The position numbers and the translations under genes were made by a program. A stretch of DNA of 64,000 bases from CAWBVG01 sp963792175. Its GTDB lineage: Bacteria; Acidobacteriota; Vicinamibacteria; Vicinamibacterales; CAVVIG01. Shown here one piece after another: positions 60,757 to 64,000 of the stretch (its first letter is position 1; the number at the start of each line of letters is the position of its first letter). The stretch is from assembly GCA_963792175.1 (NCBI GenBank), contig CAWBVG010000033.1:62001-126000 (forward strand), given 5' to 3'. Below the pieces are notes generated by a model. It was given only the letters and a program-made list of their open reading frames with translations, was not told the origin of the DNA and ran no database searches.

Positions 60757-62388
60757 ATGCCCGTGGTCGCCGGCCGATCGAAAATCGCCACTCAATTTGG
60801 CATTGTCGCGGCCAGCCAGCCGCTCGCCGCCCGCGCCGGGGTCCAAATCCTCGAACGGGGCGGCCACGCCGTCGACGCGGCGATCGCCGCCAACGCGGTG
60901 ATGGGCGTCGTCGAGCCGGAAATGAACGGTATCGGCGGCGACCTGTTCGCCATGGTTTCGGAGTCGTCTGGCGGCGGGCCGCATGGCTTGAACGCGGGCG
61001 GCTGGGCGCCGGGCGGGCTGACACCGGGACTGCTGAAGGCCCAAGGCCTGACGGACATGCCGTTCAGCGGCATTCACACCGTGACCGTGCCGGGCGCCGT
61101 CGCTGGATGGGCGGCGTTGCATCGCCGATTCGGCCGGCTGCCGATCGCCGATCTGCTGGCGCCCGCCGTCTTCTACGCCGAGCACGGCTTTCCCGTATCG
61201 GATGTGATTGCGGCTCGATGGGCCCAGTGGACGGACAAGCTGTCCGCCGACTCGAGCGCGGCCGCGACCTATCTACCGAATGGGCGGGCGCCACGGTCAG
61301 GAGAGCTCTTTGCCAACCGGGATCTGGCGTCGGCTCTGCGACGGATCGCGAGCGATGGACCGGCCGGATTCTACGCGGGGCCTACCGCCGCGGCCATCCT
61401 CGAATGCTCACGCGCGCGCGGCGGCACGATGACCGCGGAGGACCTGCGCGACTTCGACGCCGAGTGGGTCGATCCGATTTCAACCACCTATCGCGACTGG
61501 CGCGTCTACGAGATCCCGCCGAACACGCAAGGCATCGCCGCGTTGATGATGCTCGACCTGATGGAACAGTTTCCGCTTCGCGAGTACGGCTTCGCCAGCG
61601 CGCCCTCGCTTCACGTGCTGATCGAAGCCAAGAAGCTGGCCTACGCGGACATGCTGCAGTACGTCGCCGATCCCAGGTTTGGCGCCGTGCCGGTCGGCCA
61701 GCTGCTCGACAAGGCGGCGGCCAGGGCGCGGGCGCGGCTGATTCGCCCGGAGTCCGCGGCGACGCGCGTGAAGCCGTCGGTCGTCGACGGCGTGACGACG
61801 CGGTACGGCGGCGACACGATCTACCTGTCGGCGATCGATCGCGAGGGCAACATCGTGTCGCTGATTCAGAGCATCTACCAGGGCTTTGGCAGCGGACTCG
61901 TGCCGTCCGGGACCGGCTTCGCGCTGCAGAATCGGGGGGCGCTCTTTACGCTCGACGAGCAGCACCCGAACGTGCTGGCGCCGCGCAAACGTCCGCTTCA
62001 CACCATCATTCCGGGGTTCATGCAGAAGGGCAGCCTCCGCATCGGCTTCGGCATCATGGGCGCCTGGAATCAGGCGCAAGCCCACGCGCAGTTCGTCGCC
62101 AACATCGTCGACTACGGGATGGACATCCAGGAGGCGCTCGAGGCTCCGCGGTTCACGAAGAGCACGTTCGACGGGGTGGACGTCAGCATCGAGGCGCTGA
62201 TCCCGGAAGCCGTGCGGACCGAGCTCAAACGCTTCGGCCACGATGTGACCGTCGTGCCGCCACGATCGGGCGCCTTCGGTTCGGGTCAGGCGGTGATGAG
62301 CAACGACGCCACGGGCGTGCACTTCGGCGCCTCGGAACCACGCCACGACGGCGCGGCGATTCCGGAAGCGCCGCCGGTCTTCGGGTGA
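60757..62388 (+). CDS. ggt: Gamma-glutamyltransferase family protein, without signal peptide
   Basis: The 543-residue protein begins MPVVAGRSKIATQFGIVAASQPLAA. NGIGGDLFAM, GAVAGWAALH and AYADMLQYVADPRFG are family motifs. The autoprocessing Thr is T354 in YGGDTIYLSAID, and GSGLVPSGTGFALQNRGALF follows. No signal peptide is seen, so it should be cytoplasmic, unlike the typical periplasmic Ggt. Its neighbours (amidase, aminotransferase) fit degradation of gamma-glutamyl compounds or acylamides inside the cell. It is divergent from the aminotransferase gene, 70 bases away. Confidence 0.9.
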   Translation: MPVVAGRSKIATQFGIVAASQPLAARAGVQILERGGHAVDAAIAANAVMGVVEPEMNGIGGDLFAMVSESSGGGPHGLNAGGWAPGGLTPGLLKAQGLTDMPFSGIHTVTVPGAVAGWAALHRRFGRLPIADLLAPAVFYAEHGFPVSDVIAARWAQWTDKLSADSSAAATYLPNGRAPRSGELFANRDLASALRRIASDGPAGFYAGPTAAAILECSRARGGTMTAEDLRDFDAEWVDPISTTYRDWRVYEIPPNTQGIAALMMLDLMEQFPLREYGFASAPSLHVLIEAKKLAYADMLQYVADPRFGAVPVGQLLDKAAARARARLIRPESAATRVKPSVVDGVTTRYGGDTIYLSAIDREGNIVSLIQSIYQGFGSGLVPSGTGFALQNRGALFTLDEQHPNVLAPRKRPLHTIIPGFMQKGSLRIGFGIMGAWNQAQAHAQFVANIVDYGMDIQEALEAPRFTKSTFDGVDVSIEALIPEAVRTELKRFGHDVTVVPPRSGAFGSGQAVMSNDATGVHFGASEPRHDGAAIPEAPPVFG

Positions 62389-62403
62389 GGGTCAACTTCT
62401 CCG

Positions 62404-62468
62404 TCGGGGCTCGGGGCTGGGGGCTAGCCGGCAAACTTCATACAGCTAGCCCCTAGTCCTCTGGCCCC
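62404..62468. repeat. Hairpin repeat, word GGGGCTCGGGGCT / AGCCCCTAG
   Basis: The left arm 62404-62427 (GGGGCTCGGGGCTGGGGGCT) pairs with the right arm 62444-62468 (AGCTAGCCCCTAGTCC). The final CTA makes the TAG stop of the minus-strand transporter gene. Confidence 0.85.
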
Positions 62469-63764
62469 TACTTGGCGACGGCCGCGACCGACGGGTTGGC
62501 CGCTTCCCGGCGGTGCGCCGCGGCACGCATCGGCTTGATGACGAGCAGCGCGGTGGCACCGACGGCGATGTTCGCGACCGCCGCGACGACGAACACGGCG
62601 TGCCAGCTGCCGGTCGAGCTCTGGAGCCAGCTCGCCACCGGAACCAGGAATGACGCTGTGCCCTTCGCCGTATAGAGAAGCCCGGCGTTGGTGGCCGCGT
62701 ACTTCGATCCGTAGGTGTCCGTGCACAGCGCGGGAAACAGACTGTAGATCTCGCCCCACGTGAAGTAGACCATGCCGGCCGTCACGATGAACATCCACGG
62801 CGTGTTGCCGATGGTTCCGAGCGCCCAGTAGGCGACGGCACCGCAGGTGAACACGATCGCCATCGTATTCTCGCGCCCGATGTGATCCGAGACCCAGCCG
62901 AATGTCGGCCTCGCCAAGCCCGTTCAGGATGTTGTCGACGATGCCGGCCATCACGAGCACCGTCGAGCTGATGAACAGGAAGTTCACCGGCAGTCCGGCG
63001 ATCTTGTAATCGCGAGCGATCGGCGCCACCTGCGCGGTCACGACCAGGCCGCTGGCCGCGACCAGGACGAACATGACGTAGAGGATCCAGAACAGCGGCG
63101 TCCGCAGCATTTCCATCGGCTGATAGTCGCGTGTGCCCTGACTCAGCTTCCGGGCGGCCTTGGGCGCCTCACCCGGCCTCGGCGCTTTCAATATCTGCGA
63201 CAGGATCAAGATCACGAGACCCTGACCGAGGCCGAACCAGAGGAACGCGCGGTCGTATCCGTAGTTCCTGATCACCGAGATGATGGGCACGACCGTCGCG
63301 GCCGCGCCCGCGCCAAACCCTGCCGCGGTCAGTCCGGCCGCGAGGCCGCGGCGATCGGCAAACCATTTGAGCGCGTTGCCGACGCAGGTGCCATAGACAG
63401 CTCCTGCTCCGACGCCGGAGATCGCGGCGGCCGTGTAGAGCATCGGCAACGTGCTGGCGAACGAGTTCAACGTCCAGGCGCCCGCCACGACAATCCCGCC
63501 GAACATGACGACGATCCGCGGTCCGAATCGATCGACGAACCACCCTTCAATCGGCACGAGCCACGTCTCGGTCGCCACGAAGATCGTGAACGCCACCTGG
63601 ATGCTGGTGCGGCCCCAGTGGAACTTCGCATCGATGGGATCGACGAAGTACGTCCACCCGTACTGCAGGTTCGCGATCATCACCATGCAAACCACACCGG
63701 CCACCAGCTGGACCCAGCGGTTCACCGGCGCTTCGGCGGGCGGTCGGTTTCCGACTGTCGGCAT
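62468..63764 (-). CDS. MFS transporter, oxalate/formate antiporter (OFA) family, one frameshift
   Basis: The ATG at 63762-63764 gives PPAEAPVNRWVQLVAGVVCMVMIANLQYGWTYF, the opening typical of OxlT-like carriers. The first eight or nine helices run to VLVMAGIVDNILNGL near 62915, where the frame changes; the rest is in the next frame (MARPTFGWVSDHIGREN and on to ANPSVAAVAK). Repaired it has about 430 residues and twelve helices. It probably exchanges small carboxylates. Its start overlaps the stop of the ketopantoate reductase-like gene (ATGA) on the same strand, and its TAG stop comes from the repeat. Confidence 0.85.
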
Positions 63765-64000
63765 CAGGCTTTCTCCCTGGACTGTTTTTCGCCCAGCATC
63801 TTCGCACAGGCATAGACGGTTTGGGTGACCGGCATCTGCAGCCCGAGCCGCTGCCCGAGCTCGACGACCGCGCCCACGACGGCTTCAAGTTCGAACGGCC
63901 GCCCCGCCTCGAGATCCTGCAACATCGAGGTCTTGTGCGCGCCGACTTTCTCGGCGCCGGCCATTCGCTGGTCGATGGAAATCGACAGTTCGATGCCGAG
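63764..64000 (-). CDS. panE: Ketopantoate/2-dehydropantoate 2-reductase family protein (C-terminal part)
   Basis: The minus-strand frame is open from the window edge to the TGA at 63764-63766. It reads SISIDQRMAGAEKVGAHKTSMLQDLEAGRPFELEAVVGAVVELGQRLGL-type sequence, in which KTSMLQDLEAGRPFELE is the C-terminal domain signature of ApbA/PanE reductases that bind NADPH and reduce ketopantoate. Only about 78 residues are present. In catabolic neighbourhoods such proteins often act on other 2-oxo acids. It is translationally coupled to the OFA transporter (ATGA). Confidence 0.8.
   Translation of the reverse strand, partial: LGIELSISIDQRMAGAEKVGAHKTSMLQDLEAGRPFELEAVVGAVVELGQRLGLQMPVTQTVYACAKMLGEKQSREKA

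Overview
The window is a high-GC, gene-dense stretch of a bacterial chromosome. The best guess is an Acidobacteriota member, probably Vicinamibacteria-like. This is inferred from exported molybdenum hydroxylases with Tat signals, an Acidobacteria-type VWFA protein, large beta-propeller and peptidase genes, and many intergenic short-period hairpin repeats. There is no rRNA, tRNA or CRISPR array, so the placement cannot be confirmed here.

Layout. 0-10 kb: DUF1015 protein (partial), MepM-like M23 peptidase, exported M28 peptidase, a frameshifted malQ/aminotransferase pair, a HEAT-cyclophilin fusion and an M49 dipeptidyl-peptidase III. 10-16 kb: a molybdenum hydroxylase operon (Tat 2Fe-2S, molybdopterin and FAD subunits, cytochrome b, small protein). 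16-28 kb: a broken beta-propeller gene, a D-cysteine desulfhydrase-like enzyme, an MTHFR-like protein joined in frame to a class A beta-lactamase, an aminotransferase, a GAF-PAS histidine kinase, an SDR, a DUF1326 protein and a GarR-like dehydrogenase. 28-32 kb: a second molybdenum hydroxylase operon. 32-46 kb: two paralogous multi-spanning membrane proteins, ACT, OmpA and VWFA proteins, an aminotransferase, an AI-2E exporter, a Kbl-like enzyme, a SpoIIE phosphatase and an M1 peptidase. 46-53 kb: an apparent redox operon (NuoG-like, DsbD, FAD-linked oxidase and its Cys-rich partner). 53-64 kb: a catabolic set (aldo/keto reductase, MFS carriers, crotonase, CoA transferase, amidase, class V aminotransferase, gamma-glutamyltransferase, partial ketopantoate reductase).

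The most striking feature is a set of about twenty hairpin-like elements. Each is built from a short word of 7-10 bp repeated imperfectly in one arm and in reverse complement in the other. The words differ between loci (AATTGGGT, CACGAAAAC, ACACAGAGG, CAGAGCACG, GACTACC, AGCCCCG and others) but the architecture is shared. Several run into genes and are translated. One arm encodes the putative signal peptide of DsbD. One lies in frame inside a membrane protein. One encodes the N-terminus of that protein's paralogue. Others supply C-terminal tails and stop codons. One sits at the junction between the two halves of a normally fused oxidase. One arm pair brackets a gene for an S23-like four-helix-bundle protein, an arrangement like 23S rRNA intervening sequences but outside rRNA.

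Many genes carry single-base frameshifts (malQ, two aminotransferases, the propeller, the molybdopterin subunit, SDR, MFS and others) while long neighbours are intact. This may be assembly error, real decay or both. Coordinates of those genes join the frames as one locus.
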